NCBI GenBank assembly: GCA_002909145.1
Contig: PNQY01000179.1
Location: 34,939 to 89,119 of the forward strand
Origin: Candidatus Thioglobus perditus
Lineage (GTDB): Bacteria; Pseudomonadota; Gammaproteobacteria; PS1; Pseudothioglobaceae
DNA length: 54,181 nucleotides
Direction of reading: 5' to 3'
Position 1 is the first letter of the stretch. Every line of letters begins with the position of its first letter. The position numbers and the translations under genes were made by a program. This document shows positions 37,066-46,153 of the stretch, piece after piece. The notes under the pieces were generated by a model, which made no database searches, was not told the origin of the DNA, and was given only the letters and a program-made list of their open reading frames with translations.

Positions 37066-38044
37066 TGTTAATCAATTTTTTAATTCTACGTGCACTCTCT
37101 GGGGCCATATTCAAACCATTACGAAAGTGTCCGGTATTTACAAATAAATTTTCATATCTACTATGCTTACCGAGTATAACCTTGCCAGACCTGCTAGCCG
37201 GTCTAAAGCCAGACCAATGATGCTCAATTTTTGCATTATTTAGTATTGAAAACCTGTCAACGGCAAACCGCCTTAGTGCATTTTTGGTGTCCTCATCAGT
37301 GCTACGATCAAAACCAACATCCTCCATGGTCGATCCAACCAATACTCTTCCGTCAGCTCTAGGAATAATATACCTGCCCTGATCAAGGACAATGTTTTTG
37401 ATGCTTTCTGCTTTAGACTTGAGCACTATCATTTGTCCTTTCATCGGAAAAACTTCATCCTCCAAATTCAAATAATCACCACTCCAGGCTCCGCTACAAG
37501 ATAGAGTATTATTAGCAATAAATTCTCCCTTATTGGTTTTAACACCTATAGCCCTGTCACCACTTAGAGAGATAGATTGAACCTGTGTATTTTCAACAAC
37601 CTTGACGCCCTTTCTGACAATGTCTACCTTTAGAGCTTGCAATAATCTAGGATTACGCACTTGAGCAATATTTGTAAACAGCGCACCATTGTCCTGCTTT
37701 TTGTAGCTGACATTAAATCGATCCATCCAGTTAACTGCTGTTTCTGAATCATATTCATCCAGCATTAATAGACCAGATTTTATATATTGTGGATTAATAC
37801 CACTAGATTCGTACAACTCATCACACAATTCCTCGTAAACCACTTGTGATGCAAAGCTAAGCTCATTGGTCAAATCATCATAATGCCAAGGGTAGAGAGG
37901 ACTAATAATCCCTCCACCTGCCCACGAAGATTCACCTCCACATTCACTCTTATCAAGAAGGGTTACACTGGCGCCAGAAATAACCAGTGCTCTAGCACTC
38001 ATCATGCCAATCACCCCTCCACCAATTACCAAGCAGTCACTCAT
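37058..38044 (-). CDS. thiO: FAD-dependent glycine/amino-acid oxidase, ThiO-like
   Basis: DAO-family flavoprotein. The FAD-binding GGGVIGMMSARALVISG is at the N-terminus, followed by GGESSWAGGGIISPLYPW, typical of ThiO. The C-terminal region has GRYIIPRADGRVLVGSTMEDVGFD and WSGFRPASRSGKVILG. The length of 328 aa is somewhat short but complete. ThiO oxidises glycine to the imine used to build the thiazole of thiamine. No other thi genes are adjacent. It overlaps lspA by 4 bp. Confidence 0.87.
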   Translation of the reverse strand: MSDCLVIGGGVIGMMSARALVISGASVTLLDKSECGGESSWAGGGIISPLYPWHYDDLTNELSFASQVVYEELCDELYESSGINPQYIKSGLLMLDEYDSETAVNWMDRFNVSYKKQDNGALFTNIAQVRNPRLLQALKVDIVRKGVKVVENTQVQSISLSGDRAIGVKTNKGEFIANNTLSCSGAWSGDYLNLEDEVFPMKGQMIVLKSKAESIKNIVLDQGRYIIPRADGRVLVGSTMEDVGFDRSTDEDTKNALRRFAVDRFSILNNAKIEHHWSGFRPASRSGKVILGKHSRYENLFVNTGHFRNGLNMAPESARRIKKLINNE

Positions 38045-38502
38045 TTGGATTTCCTATCGCTAAAAATTAACATCACAACTCCAATGGTAATTAAACTATC
38101 AGCAACATTAAATACTGGGTAATAGAAATCCTGATAATGTAGATCAATAAAGTCAATCACAAATCCATATGCCAAGCGGTCAACTAAATTACCTATGGCA
38201 CCGGCAAGTAGCACAGTTAATGCGCTAAGCTTCAGTATATGTTTTGGGTCAACCCTTGTCATCCAAACTGCAATAAAAATACTAACAATAACAGATATAG
38301 ATGACAATAGGTACCTCTGCCAGCCACCCTCGTCAGCTAAGAAACTAAAAGCAGCCCCGTGGTTATGTACATAGGTTAAGTTGAAGAATGAGCTAACAAC
38401 TATTGACTCTCCTAGCTGCATATACTCACTCACAAGTAACTTTGTAGACTGATCAATAATCAGTAAGACTAAGGTCAGTAAAAAGTAATGCTTAATCTTC
38501 AT
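38041..38502 (-). CDS. lspA: Lipoprotein signal peptidase (signal peptidase II)
   Basis: Inner-membrane aspartyl protease that cleaves prolipoprotein signal peptides. The start chosen ([21 protein letters not shown]) overlaps the upstream stop by 4 bp (ATGA) and begins at the first membrane segment. A longer frame with 20 extra residues lacks support. Catalytic aspartates are in GAIGNLVDRLAYG and PVFNVADSLI. Four membrane segments; 153 aa, a normal size. It directly follows a lipoprotein gene. ileS and fkpB, common neighbours, are absent. Confidence 0.96.
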   Translation of the reverse strand: MKIKHYFLLTLVLLIIDQSTKLLVSEYMQLGESIVVSSFFNLTYVHNHGAAFSFLADEGGWQRYLLSSISVIVSIFIAVWMTRVDPKHILKLSALTVLLAGAIGNLVDRLAYGFVIDFIDLHYQDFYYPVFNVADSLITIGVVMLIFSDRKSK

Positions 38503-40580
38503 GAGCGTCTGAACCTGTGAGCTATTAGGATAATGATCAAAGCAATAAAGAACATGGGCCACAAAACAACTTTGTTGTATTGCATGCGGAATTTGTCCCT
38601 AATATTTGGATCAACTTTTAAATACTTCAAGGTGTTCCGTGCCATAGAGTGAGGCTTTGAGTTGGTCAACCATTGATGATACAGGCCATATGACTTGGGT
38701 ATGAAACCCCAAACCCATGGAGCATCTTCGCGCAAAATATCCACCATTTGATCAATTATGGCTTGCCTCTCGTCAGAGTTTTGCATATTCTTCATTTGTT
38801 CAAACAATTCATCATACTTAGGATTTGCATAGTTTGAACCGTTCTCTCCTCCAGTTTCAACTTTGGAGTTTTTACTATAAAGCAAAAATAAAAAATTCTC
38901 AGGATCTGGATAGTCAGCATTCCAACCCAATTCAAAGATCTGGATCTGGCCCTTGCTCATTTTATCTTGGAGTCTATTGTAACTACTAGGTCTAATTATT
39001 AGCTGTATATTAAGCTTTTTAAACTGCTTAGTAAACCAATCAAGCCTTGGCTGATCGTCGGCACTAGTTGCAGTTGTGTCAAAATACAATATCAATGGTT
39101 TTTTTGTTTCTGGATCAATGCCATCCTTGTAACCGGCTTGGTCCATAAGTCTGCGTGCGTACTCAACACCCCTACGCTCCAAGTTGTTGTTAATTTTCTC
39201 ATACACAAACGGGTTGTAGTCTTCACTGGCACCAAAGATACCCTGAGGGATCGGTCCATGAGCAGCACTCCCCCTACCATTTCTAAATATAGAGATGTAC
39301 TCCTCTTCGTTTATAGCTATTGATATTGCTTGACGCAATTTTTTGCCAGCATCTGTATGGCCTCCAACTTTATCATCAAGCATATTAAAAGCTGTGTAAT
39401 AAATACTAGTGCTATTGCTAGTTAACAGTCTAATATTTTTTTCTTTCATTCTAGGAGCTAAACTGGCCTCACCTCTGGCCTTAACCTCAATTGCTTGATC
39501 AAAATTATCACTAGCAATACCTGACTGATCGTAATACCCCTGTAAGAATTTATTCCAATAAGGTGTAGCTTCCTTTTCTAGTAAGAAATGCACTTTATCT
39601 AAAAATGGGAGTTTTTTATTTTTATCAGTTAGCAAGTTATTTTCGATATCAGCATCTTCTCCAGAGTTAGGATAGTACTCATCATGAAAATTTGGATTCT
39701 TCAATAAAATCATTTCTTTGTTTGGATTATTGACACTAAGCATAAACGCTCCGGTACCAACAGGATGCCAGTCTAGAACAATGTTTTTATCTATAAGGGC
39801 ATCTTGTGAGTAAAAACGATCAACCTCAGGTGGTATTGCGGTAAAAAATGGCATTGCCAGCCAATATAAAAACTGCTCTTGGATGCCTTTTAGCTTGATT
39901 GAGTAACGGTATTTATCCAAGACTTTAACTCCAGATATTTGATAATCATCCAAATAAAACTTATCTGTTTGTTTTTTAAGTTTAGTGTTTAATTCATCAA
40001 GACCGACAATCATCTCACTCATTAGACTGAATATTGGCGAATGCAGTTTAGGGTTTGCCAGACGCTTTATCTGGTGTACAAAATCGCTCGCTATTAGCTC
40101 TCTGGTGGAGGTCTTGGTTATGTCACTTAGGTTGTTTATTTTGCTTAACTCTTCGGCAGATAGAGACAAATTGCTATCAACAAATGCAGGGTGGTTTTGA
40201 TACATGATACCTGGCTTTATAGTTAAGACATATTCTGAAAATTTAGCCTTGTGCTTATTCTCAGCACCTATTTTTTGATTATTTTCATCATAATACTCAA
40301 CTTTAGGCATAGATTTAAGCACGCCGGGGATAAGCTCATATGGACGTTTTAAATAGTGATACTGTAGTGGTGTTTCGTATACCGATTGAATAAAGGTCCA
40401 CTCATTTGATGAGTATGATCTAGCTGGATCAAGATGTTTTGGGCGTGAAGAGAATGAACTATAAAGAGTGTTATCAAACCTTTGAGAATCCAGATATGGA
40501 TTATTCCATGGCTCAGTACAGGCGCTCAACAGGGGCAAAAGAATCCATAAAAGAAGTTTTATATGTTTATAATCACACAT
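38499..40580 (-). CDS. Peptide-type ABC transporter solute-binding lipoprotein with C-terminal membrane helix
   Basis: SBP_bac_5 family protein of 693 aa. The N-terminus has a lipoprotein signal ending in a lipobox (LLSAC, Cys21). The body shows family landmarks: [69 protein letters not shown]. Unusually, it ends in a hydrophobic helix (about residues 672-688) followed by HRFRRS, so it may be anchored at both ends. No permease or ATPase gene is next to it. Its ATG lies 30 bp from the divergent fabI start, so promoters must overlap. Confidence 0.85.
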   Translation of the reverse strand: MCDYKHIKLLLWILLPLLSACTEPWNNPYLDSQRFDNTLYSSFSSRPKHLDPARSYSSNEWTFIQSVYETPLQYHYLKRPYELIPGVLKSMPKVEYYDENNQKIGAENKHKAKFSEYVLTIKPGIMYQNHPAFVDSNLSLSAEELSKINNLSDITKTSTRELIASDFVHQIKRLANPKLHSPIFSLMSEMIVGLDELNTKLKKQTDKFYLDDYQISGVKVLDKYRYSIKLKGIQEQFLYWLAMPFFTAIPPEVDRFYSQDALIDKNIVLDWHPVGTGAFMLSVNNPNKEMILLKNPNFHDEYYPNSGEDADIENNLLTDKNKKLPFLDKVHFLLEKEATPYWNKFLQGYYDQSGIASDNFDQAIEVKARGEASLAPRMKEKNIRLLTSNSTSIYYTAFNMLDDKVGGHTDAGKKLRQAISIAINEEEYISIFRNGRGSAAHGPIPQGIFGASEDYNPFVYEKINNNLERRGVEYARRLMDQAGYKDGIDPETKKPLILYFDTTATSADDQPRLDWFTKQFKKLNIQLIIRPSSYNRLQDKMSKGQIQIFELGWNADYPDPENFLFLLYSKNSKVETGGENGSNYANPKYDELFEQMKNMQNSDERQAIIDQMVDILREDAPWVWGFIPKSYGLYHQWLTNSKPHSMARNTLKYLKVDPNIRDKFRMQYNKVVLWPMFFIALIIILIAHRFRRS

Positions 40581-40610
40581 CGTATAAATTATAAATCTTT
40601 CGGAGGAATT

Positions 40611-41396
40611 ATGGGGTTTTTAACTGGAAAAAGAGCATTAATAGTTGGTGTTGCATCAAACCGCTCAATTGCCTGGGGTATTGCCGAGTCAATGGCCAAA
40701 CAGGGTTGTGAAATTGCACTAACCTATCAAAATGAAAAACTAAAAAAACGTGTAGATAAATGTGCCGATGTTTGTAATTCAGATATAGTTATTGAGTGCG
40801 ACGTCTCAAGCAATGAGAGTATCGAGAACACATTTAAAGAGTTAAAAAATCATTGGGATAATTTTGACATCTTAGTCCATTCAGTTGCATTTGCCCCGCG
40901 TGAAGCTCTAGATGGTAATTATGTTGAAGTAACTACTAGAGAAAACTTTGCAACTGCACATGACATTAGCTCATATAGTTTTACCGCATTAGCAAAAGCT
41001 GCAAACCCTATGCTTAATGAAAACGGAGCACTGCTAACAGTTAGCTACCTTGGCGCTATTAGAGCAATCCCTAATTACAATATTATGGGTGTGGCGAAGG
41101 CATCACTTGAGGCCAATGTTAGATATATGGCTGCAGCTATGGGCCCTGAAAAGGGAATTCGTGTAAATGCCGTTTCAGCAGGTCCAATTAAGACACTGGC
41201 TGCTTCTGGTATTAAAGACTTCGGAAAACTGCTTGATTATGCTGCTGACTCTTCTGCCCTTAAGCGTAATGTTACAATTGAGGAAGTTGGTAATGCTTCA
41301 GCATTTCTATGCTCTGATCTTGCATCTGGCATTACAGGAGAGATTACCTATATAGATTCAGGTTACAGTTTTTATGACAAAGGTCCAGATCTTTAA
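40611..41396 (+). CDS. fabI: Enoyl-[acyl-carrier-protein] reductase (NADH), FabI type
   Basis: Last reduction step of each fatty-acid elongation cycle. The start is fixed by a CGGAGGA RBS seven bases upstream. An in-frame ATG at 40563 is rejected because it would run over this RBS. Motifs are [40 protein letters not shown] (catalytic Tyr and Lys), and [15 protein letters not shown]. The 261-aa length is standard. It is monocistronic, with a terminator 13 bp after the stop. Confidence 0.97.
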   Translation: MGFLTGKRALIVGVASNRSIAWGIAESMAKQGCEIALTYQNEKLKKRVDKCADVCNSDIVIECDVSSNESIENTFKELKNHWDNFDILVHSVAFAPREALDGNYVEVTTRENFATAHDISSYSFTALAKAANPMLNENGALLTVSYLGAIRAIPNYNIMGVAKASLEANVRYMAAAMGPEKGIRVNAVSAGPIKTLAASGIKDFGKLLDYAADSSALKRNVTIEEVGNASAFLCSDLASGITGEITYIDSGYSFYDKGPDL

Positions 41397-41408
41397 TGCT
41401 TAATAAAT

Positions 41409-41438
41409 AAAAAAACCTGCTAATAAGCAGGTTTTTTT
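41409..41438 (+). terminator. Rho-independent terminator after fabI
   Basis: CCTGCT, AATA loop, AGCAGG (41416-41431), preceded by seven A and followed by seven T. It is likely bidirectional and may also serve the convergent DUF302 pair, which ends at 41462. Confidence 0.92.
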
Positions 41439-41461
41439 ATTAAAACAATAATTAAATATAT

Positions 41462-41920
41462 TTATTTTTCATATTGGCTCTTAACTTGCCTCAAGATACT
41501 TTTCATATCCTCCTGCCAACGAAATATAGTCAAACTATCTTCACCACTATCAACCAAAGGTAATAATGTTATTGGCGGTGTAGCAATAATCAATGTATGC
41601 TTACCCTCTTCCATTACTGTAATTTTTAATGGAAAAAATACAGCAAGCCCAGGATACTTTTTGCTCATTGATTTCATCTCATCATATTTACCAAAGAAAA
41701 GAATTCGGTACTTGTCAGTTTTGTAATGACGCTCATTTAGAGCAAAATCACAACGCTGCAGATATGCTGGCTTGTAGTTATGAGCTTTAATGGTTTTATC
41801 TAGTGCTAACCAAGTATAAGAAAATTTTGTATTTACACGCTCAATTAACAACTCATTGTGATTAGAAAATACTGAAGTTGATAGTAATATCGCAAATAGC
41901 ACTAAAATCCTTGCTACCAT
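41462..41920 (-). CDS. Secreted DUF302 protein
   Basis: 152-aa protein with a signal peptide (MVARILVLFAILLSTSVFS). The mature part is one DUF302 domain: FSYTWLALDKTIKAHNYKPAYLQRCDFA, YRILFFGKYDEMKSM, LAVFFPLKITVMEEGKHTLIIATPP. A single cysteine (in LQRCDF) could be a ligand or dimer contact. The function of DUF302 is unknown, but such genes are often found near sulfur-oxidation and cytochrome genes in thiotrophs (established association, not proof). It overlaps the cytochrome c-DUF302 gene by 7 bp, so the two are co-translated and may form a complex. Confidence 0.85.
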   Translation of the reverse strand: MVARILVLFAILLSTSVFSNHNELLIERVNTKFSYTWLALDKTIKAHNYKPAYLQRCDFALNERHYKTDKYRILFFGKYDEMKSMSKKYPGLAVFFPLKITVMEEGKHTLIIATPPITLLPLVDSGEDSLTIFRWQEDMKSILRQVKSQYEK

Positions 41921-42933
41921 AATACCTCCTCAATCATCTCTTGCATCTTCTGAATTAATTCATCAGCTGACTCATTCATCTGATCATTATTAAAGCGTCT
42001 TAATGCATGCTTATAGTTTTCAATAATTATGCTAACCTCACCTTCGTCATTTTCTACAACAGTAGCTCTACACGGCAGCATAACTCCAAGTCTTGGATCG
42101 ATCTTTAAAAACTCTTGCATATTTTTAAAATTACAAAAACGCACCACAATTTGCTTATTGTCTTCAATATTAGGCTCACCCAATCCTTCAAATAAAGTTC
42201 TATTTGGATAAACTCTAAAATTATATGCTGCAGCTGATTCACGCAATTTACTAACAGTTGCATCTAAATCATGTGGACTTTTGTAAATAAAAACAAGCGG
42301 CTCATCTATAGTATCTTCCCCAGAATTAAATTCTTTCTGGTGTGAACGAATATACGCAACTAAGTCATTTGTCATTTGATCGGTAAAATTAAACTCTTTA
42401 GCAAAAGATATCATTTCAGTATCTTCAATGCCGTTAATAATGATGTGCTTAATCATTTGGTCGCTAGCAGCGTATAAAAATCCTTGATTAGATAATGATG
42501 GAGGGGAAACTTCTCTATCTTTTTGCCAAGAAAAGTTTTTACCAGTACCCTGACCGCCTTCTAAATTATCGCCATGACATCTTTTACAATACTGCTCATA
42601 GGTATATTGTCCAGCACCAATATCACCTTTAATAAGGGCTGTATCATATTTTGGAGCTTTAACTCCAGCACGTAGAAATCTAATTAATTTAGCCACCTGA
42701 GCATCAGATAAATTAAACCCTGGCATAACTCTGCCCGGCCTACCATTTCTTATTGTTCTTTGTAGGTACCTATCAGAATGATTAGCAATAGTTGAACGAT
42801 ACAATGGCAATCCTAAAGATCCTTGACGAGAAAAGCCATGACATTTTTCACAGTTTTCACTATAGATTTCTCTGCCACCTGCAAAACTAATAAGAGGAAT
42901 TATCGTCAAGATTAGTAAAAACTTGTATTTCAT
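41914..42933 (-). CDS. Diheme cytochrome c fused to a DUF302 domain
   Basis: 339-aa periplasmic protein. The signal peptide is residues 1-18. The first cytochrome c domain has CEKCH (28-32) and a likely axial Met70 in RVMPGF. The second has CKRCH (116-120) and a likely Met174. The C-terminal 120 residues form a DUF302 domain (SPHDLDATVSKLRESAAAYNF, KQIVVRFCNF, LGVMLPCRATVVENDEGEV) with two cysteines (267, 288). This is a paralogue of the downstream stand-alone DUF302 gene. The fusion suggests electron transfer to or from whatever DUF302 binds. Haem attachment would need the Ccm system encoded 3-5 kb away. Confidence 0.88.
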   Translation of the reverse strand: MKYKFLLILTIIPLISFAGGREIYSENCEKCHGFSRQGSLGLPLYRSTIANHSDRYLQRTIRNGRPGRVMPGFNLSDAQVAKLIRFLRAGVKAPKYDTALIKGDIGAGQYTYEQYCKRCHGDNLEGGQGTGKNFSWQKDREVSPPSLSNQGFLYAASDQMIKHIIINGIEDTEMISFAKEFNFTDQMTNDLVAYIRSHQKEFNSGEDTIDEPLVFIYKSPHDLDATVSKLRESAAAYNFRVYPNRTLFEGLGEPNIEDNKQIVVRFCNFKNMQEFLKIDPRLGVMLPCRATVVENDEGEVSIIIENYKHALRRFNNDQMNESADELIQKMQEMIEEVLW

Positions 42934-43093
42934 TATGATCTGCGTTAACTATATTCGATCTAATATTTTAATATAGATATATAAAAAAATAATTATCATA
43001 TATCAATAAAAACAAAAAAATCTTATCGAATCAAATAATAATTAAGAGGTTTATGCGGGAGGAAAAACTCAGAGCTGAATATTTAAAAAGCAC

Positions 43094-43125
43094 ACACCAA
43101 ACTATATAATTATATAGTTTGGTGT
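43094..43125. terminator. Long perfect palindrome after ppiD, probable terminator
   Basis: Thirty-two bases reading identically on both strands: arms ACACCAAACTATATAA and its complement, with no spacer. On the minus strand it starts 13 bases after the ppiD stop, is followed by TGTGC and then TTTTT, and so resembles a terminator. On the plus strand it is followed by TTTT. It could equally be a dimeric protein site. Confidence 0.65.
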
Positions 43126-43137
43126 TTTAAATCTAAT

Positions 43138-44985
43138 TTATAGATTTTGTGTAAATATTTTTATCTCAGCGCTGGAGTGAAGGGTTTTTAAAATGCTAGA
43201 GAAAATCTCATTAGCTTCAAACTCTAACAACGAAGATTTAAGGCTAGATTTAGATTTACTTGAAACATCGGTCTTTACAGAGTTTAGGTTAATTACAACC
43301 ACACTACTCTTGGATAAAGTCTGAGAGCTATAAGTTGAACTATTAGCGCTTGGCTTGGGCAGTGTAAACACTCTGCTAACTATATCTTTATCAACATCAT
43401 TGGAACCTCTATCTACCCAGATAGCGTCAGAAAATTTAAGCTGATTTTTATCCATTAGCTCTTTAGCAGCGTCTTTATCGCCACTTCTTAGAGATTTAAC
43501 AATTTGCTGGGCAATATTATCAACAAAAGTTTTTGCCAAGACCTTTGTCAAATGAGTGTTTATCTCACCTTCAACCTCGGAAAAGGCTTTTTGTCTTTGT
43601 GCTAACTTTTCTTTTAACCTAACAACAACATATCTGTTCTCTGCTAATTCTAAAACTTCAGAATTTTCATTTTTATTTAGCACAACATCACTAAAAGCTG
43701 CATTTACAAAGCCTTTTTCATAGTCAGTATTGCTTCTAGCAAAGAATTCAGTTGTGTTAAGCTTTAAGTCCATTTGATCAACAACCTCTTCAAGACTAGA
43801 CTCGTAGGCCAAATTAGCTAACTGTTCAGTTGAATCATAAAGAGACTTTTGTGCTTTAGTTTGCTTATAAGTATTAGACAATTCAAAACGAGCATCAGCA
43901 AATGATCTTAATATGCCAGGCTTAATTTCATTAAGTTTGATAATGTGATAGCCAAATTCAGATTTAACCAAACCACTAGTTTGCCCAGCACTCATAGCAA
44001 ATACTTTTTGCTCAAATTCCGGAACCATAACTCCACGAGTAAAAAATCCTAAGTCACCGCCATTATCTTTTGACCCAGTATCAACAGAATACTCCTGAGC
44101 TAGCTTGTTAAATTCAATACCCTTAGCTAATAAATCAACAACTTTCTGAGCTTCCGCTTCATCTTCAATCAATATATGTTGGGCTTTTCTTTCTTCCTCA
44201 GTAGTAAAACGCTCAGACTCTTCTTCATAAAAGTTAAACAGCTCATCTTCACTAGCTTCTATTTTTTTAGCAATTTCAGCTAGTGACAATTCAACAAATT
44301 CAACTTTTACTTGTTCAGGGGCAAAAAATGATTCTTTTTGATTGTCGTAATAATCCTTGATACTTTTAGCATCAACCTTTACTTTTTCAATGTAATTGTC
44401 AGCATTAAGTACAACGTGGCTAAATTTACGCTGCTGATCATTAAGTTTTTGTAATTTATCAAGTTGTGACGGGGTTACAAAGGCCGAATCTAATAAATTA
44501 TATTTAATTTGGTCTTGTGTAAGACCTTGTGATTTTGTTGATTCATACTTAGCAACGTTGTAACCATTAAGTCTTAGTAGTTGCTTATATTTTTCCATCG
44601 AAAAATTGCCGTTTTCTTTAAATGCATCATCTGCCTGGATAATAAATTTCAACTCTGCTGCGGTTGTTACATGCCCTAACTCATCTGCAAGCTGATCAAG
44701 CAACCGTGAATCAATCATTTGATTTATGATAGACTGCTTAAGTATTGAATCAAAATTAGCATCATACTTCTCAGACAGTTGCTGCTGCAAACGTCTTTTT
44801 TGTGGATTGAATTCTGCTAAAAATTCTTCTTTAGAGATATCGTTGTCGTTTATTGTTGCAACAACAACATTTGAAGCGCCAGTAAAATATTCATTAATAC
44901 CAAATAAGGCGAAAGGAATAGTAATTAAACCAACGATAAAGTAGGCTACAACGCCTTTAGTTTTGTTTCTAATTGAGCCTAGCAT
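43138..44985 (-). CDS. ppiD: Periplasmic peptidyl-prolyl isomerase/chaperone PpiD
   Basis: Inner-membrane-anchored folding factor of 615 aa, active on proteins leaving the Sec channel. One N-terminal membrane segment (about residues 11-32), a SurA-N-like chaperone domain (40-190), and a parvulin domain at about 262-360 (RKAQHILIEDEAEAQKVVD, NGGDLGFFTRGVMVPEFE, SEFGYHIIKLNEI). The C-terminal region is less conserved. It follows hupB and the two tRNAs, the order known in pseudomonads. Confidence 0.95.
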   Translation of the reverse strand: MLGSIRNKTKGVVAYFIVGLITIPFALFGINEYFTGASNVVVATINDNDISKEEFLAEFNPQKRRLQQQLSEKYDANFDSILKQSIINQMIDSRLLDQLADELGHVTTAAELKFIIQADDAFKENGNFSMEKYKQLLRLNGYNVAKYESTKSQGLTQDQIKYNLLDSAFVTPSQLDKLQKLNDQQRKFSHVVLNADNYIEKVKVDAKSIKDYYDNQKESFFAPEQVKVEFVELSLAEIAKKIEASEDELFNFYEEESERFTTEEERKAQHILIEDEAEAQKVVDLLAKGIEFNKLAQEYSVDTGSKDNGGDLGFFTRGVMVPEFEQKVFAMSAGQTSGLVKSEFGYHIIKLNEIKPGILRSFADARFELSNTYKQTKAQKSLYDSTEQLANLAYESSLEEVVDQMDLKLNTTEFFARSNTDYEKGFVNAAFSDVVLNKNENSEVLELAENRYVVVRLKEKLAQRQKAFSEVEGEINTHLTKVLAKTFVDNIAQQIVKSLRSGDKDAAKELMDKNQLKFSDAIWVDRGSNDVDKDIVSRVFTLPKPSANSSTYSSQTLSKSSVVVINLNSVKTDVSSKSKSSLKSSLLEFEANEIFSSILKTLHSSAEIKIFTQNL

Positions 44986-45000
44986 AGTCTCTCTTAATAG

Positions 45001-45077
45001 TGGCGGAGCGGACGGGATTCGAACCCGCGACCCCCTGCGTGACAGGCAGGTATTCTAACCAGCTGAACTACCGCTCC
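45001..45077 (-). tRNA. tRNA-Asp (GTC)
   Basis: On the minus strand GGAGCGG pairs with CCGCTCC, the D-arm reads TAGTTCAGCTGGTTAGAA, the anticodon loop CTGTCAC gives anticodon GTC, and the T-arm is GCGGGTTCGAATCCCGT. The CCA end is encoded (77 nt). It lies 15 bp before ppiD. Confidence 0.97.
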
Positions 45078-45088
45078 GAAGTTTTTTT

Positions 45089-45164
45089 TGGTGGGCGCTA
45101 CAAGACTTGAACTTGTGACCCTCGCCTTGTAAGGGCGATGCTCTACCAACTGAGCTAAGCGCCC
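45089..45164 (-). tRNA. tRNA-Val (TAC)
   Basis: On the minus strand GGGCGCT pairs with AGCGCCC, the D-arm reads TTAGCTCAGTTGGTAGAGC, the anticodon loop CTTACAA gives anticodon TAC, and the T-arm is ACAAGTTCAAGTCTTGT. CCA is encoded (76 nt). It is 11 bp upstream of tRNA-Asp, surely in one transcript. Confidence 0.97.
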
Positions 45165-45200
45165 AAAAAAATGCCCAACACCTAATCAAGCACCGGGCAT
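45165..45200 (-). terminator. Terminator between hupB and tRNA-Val
   Basis: On the minus strand ATGCCC (45200-45195) and GGGCAT (45176-45171) form a 6-bp stem with an 18-base loop, followed directly by seven T. It would partly separate hupB from the tRNA genes. Confidence 0.55.
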
Positions 45201-45217
45201 ATTATACTCAAGAAAAT

Positions 45218-45493
45218 TTATGAATTTACTGATTCTTTAAGTAATTTTCCTGCTTTAAATGCTGGCACTTTAGAGGCGGCAATTTGAATCGCTGCACCTG
45301 TTTGTGGATTGCGACCAGTACGTGCTGCACGATCTCTAACTAAAAAACTACCAAAACCTGTAATTGCGACGCTATCACCACCTGCTAAAGCTGAAGTAAT
45401 TGCACCTGTAGTTGCATCTAATGCGCGAGCTGCATCTGCCTTTGTTAAACCTGAAGTTTCTGCAATTGCCGCTACTAAATCTGATTTATTCAT
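45218..45493 (-). CDS. hupB: DNA-binding protein HU (beta type)
   Basis: 91-aa nucleoid protein: [26 protein letters not shown], then [23 protein letters not shown], the DNA-intercalating arm. It has a strong AAGGAGA RBS and a near-consensus promoter (45569-45596). HU-beta identity is supported by the adjacent tRNA-Val, tRNA-Asp and ppiD. lon, which often precedes hupB, is absent. Confidence 0.96.
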   Translation of the reverse strand: MNKSDLVAAIAETSGLTKADAARALDATTGAITSALAGGDSVAITGFGSFLVRDRAARTGRNPQTGAAIQIAASKVPAFKAGKLLKESVNS

Positions 45494-45568
45494 TTATCTT
45501 GTTCTCCTTTATATTAATTCTTATCTTCTGTTGAAGATGACAAGCTTTTTTAATCAAGCTCTCACCGA

Positions 45569-45596
45569 ATTATCCATTAAATATAAGCCCTGTCAA
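45569..45596 (-). promoter_or_regulatory. Sigma-70 promoter of hupB
   Basis: Perfect -35 TTGACA (45596-45591) and -10 GATAAT (45574-45569) with a 16-bp spacer, on the minus strand. They lie about 75 bases upstream of the hupB ATG. It is the closest match to consensus noticed in the window, fitting an abundant protein. Confidence 0.78.
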
Positions 45597-45628
45597 TGGG
45601 TTTTGAGAAAAAATATGACAAACCTTAT

Positions 45629-46153
45629 TTATTTTGTTTTTAATTGTTTAATTAATGGCAAAACCTGTTCTATCCAAATGCTTCTAGTCATCTCACCAAT
45701 ACGTTTAAAACGTATAACACCTTGTTTGTCAATAATAAATGTCTCAGGCGTGGCATACACTCCAAGCTCAAGACCTAGTTTGCCTTGCTCATCAAAAACA
45801 ATAAAATCGTATGGATTTCCTAAACCTTTTAGATATCTGTTTGCATCTTTTTTAGTGTCTTTGTAATTAACACCCATCATTTGAACAACATTACTACTGC
45901 CAATTTCATTCAGCATATCGTGCTCAGCCTTACAGGTAACACACCAAGATGCCCAAACATTTATCAATGACACTTTGTTTTTTAATTTATCTTTGGTGAA
46001 GTATCTTTCACCAGTGTTAAAATCCTCAACCTCTATATTTGGAAAATCTTTGCCTATTAAAGGTGATGGTAGTTTTTTTGCATCTAATCCGAGGCCTACA
46101 TATAAAAATCCAACTAGTACAACAAATAAAGCCAGTGGTACAAATTTATTCAT
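45629..46153 (-). CDS. ccmG: Thiol:disulfide interchange protein CcmG/DsbE
   Basis: Membrane-anchored thioredoxin-like protein that reduces apocytochrome c for haem attachment. An N-terminal anchor (about residues 5-23) precedes a thioredoxin fold with the redox pair in WASWCVTCKAEH (Cys71, Cys74) and a TPETFIID cis-proline region. The 174-aa length is typical. Its start overlaps the ccmE stop by 4 bp. In most clusters ccmF separates ccmE and ccmG; here it is missing. Confidence 0.95.
   Translation of the reverse strand: MNKFVPLALFVVLVGFLYVGLGLDAKKLPSPLIGKDFPNIEVEDFNTGERYFTKDKLKNKVSLINVWASWCVTCKAEHDMLNEIGSSNVVQMMGVNYKDTKKDANRYLKGLGNPYDFIVFDEQGKLGLELGVYATPETFIIDKQGVIRFKRIGEMTRSIWIEQVLPLIKQLKTK

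Noticed and set aside
38503-38562. Longer N-terminus for lspA
   Set aside because: LspA proteins begin at the first membrane segment; the ATGA overlap at 38499-38502 is a typical coupled start.
40563-40610. Upstream ATG for fabI
   Set aside because: It would translate through the strong CGGAGGA RBS of the ATG at 40611 and add residues not seen in FabI.
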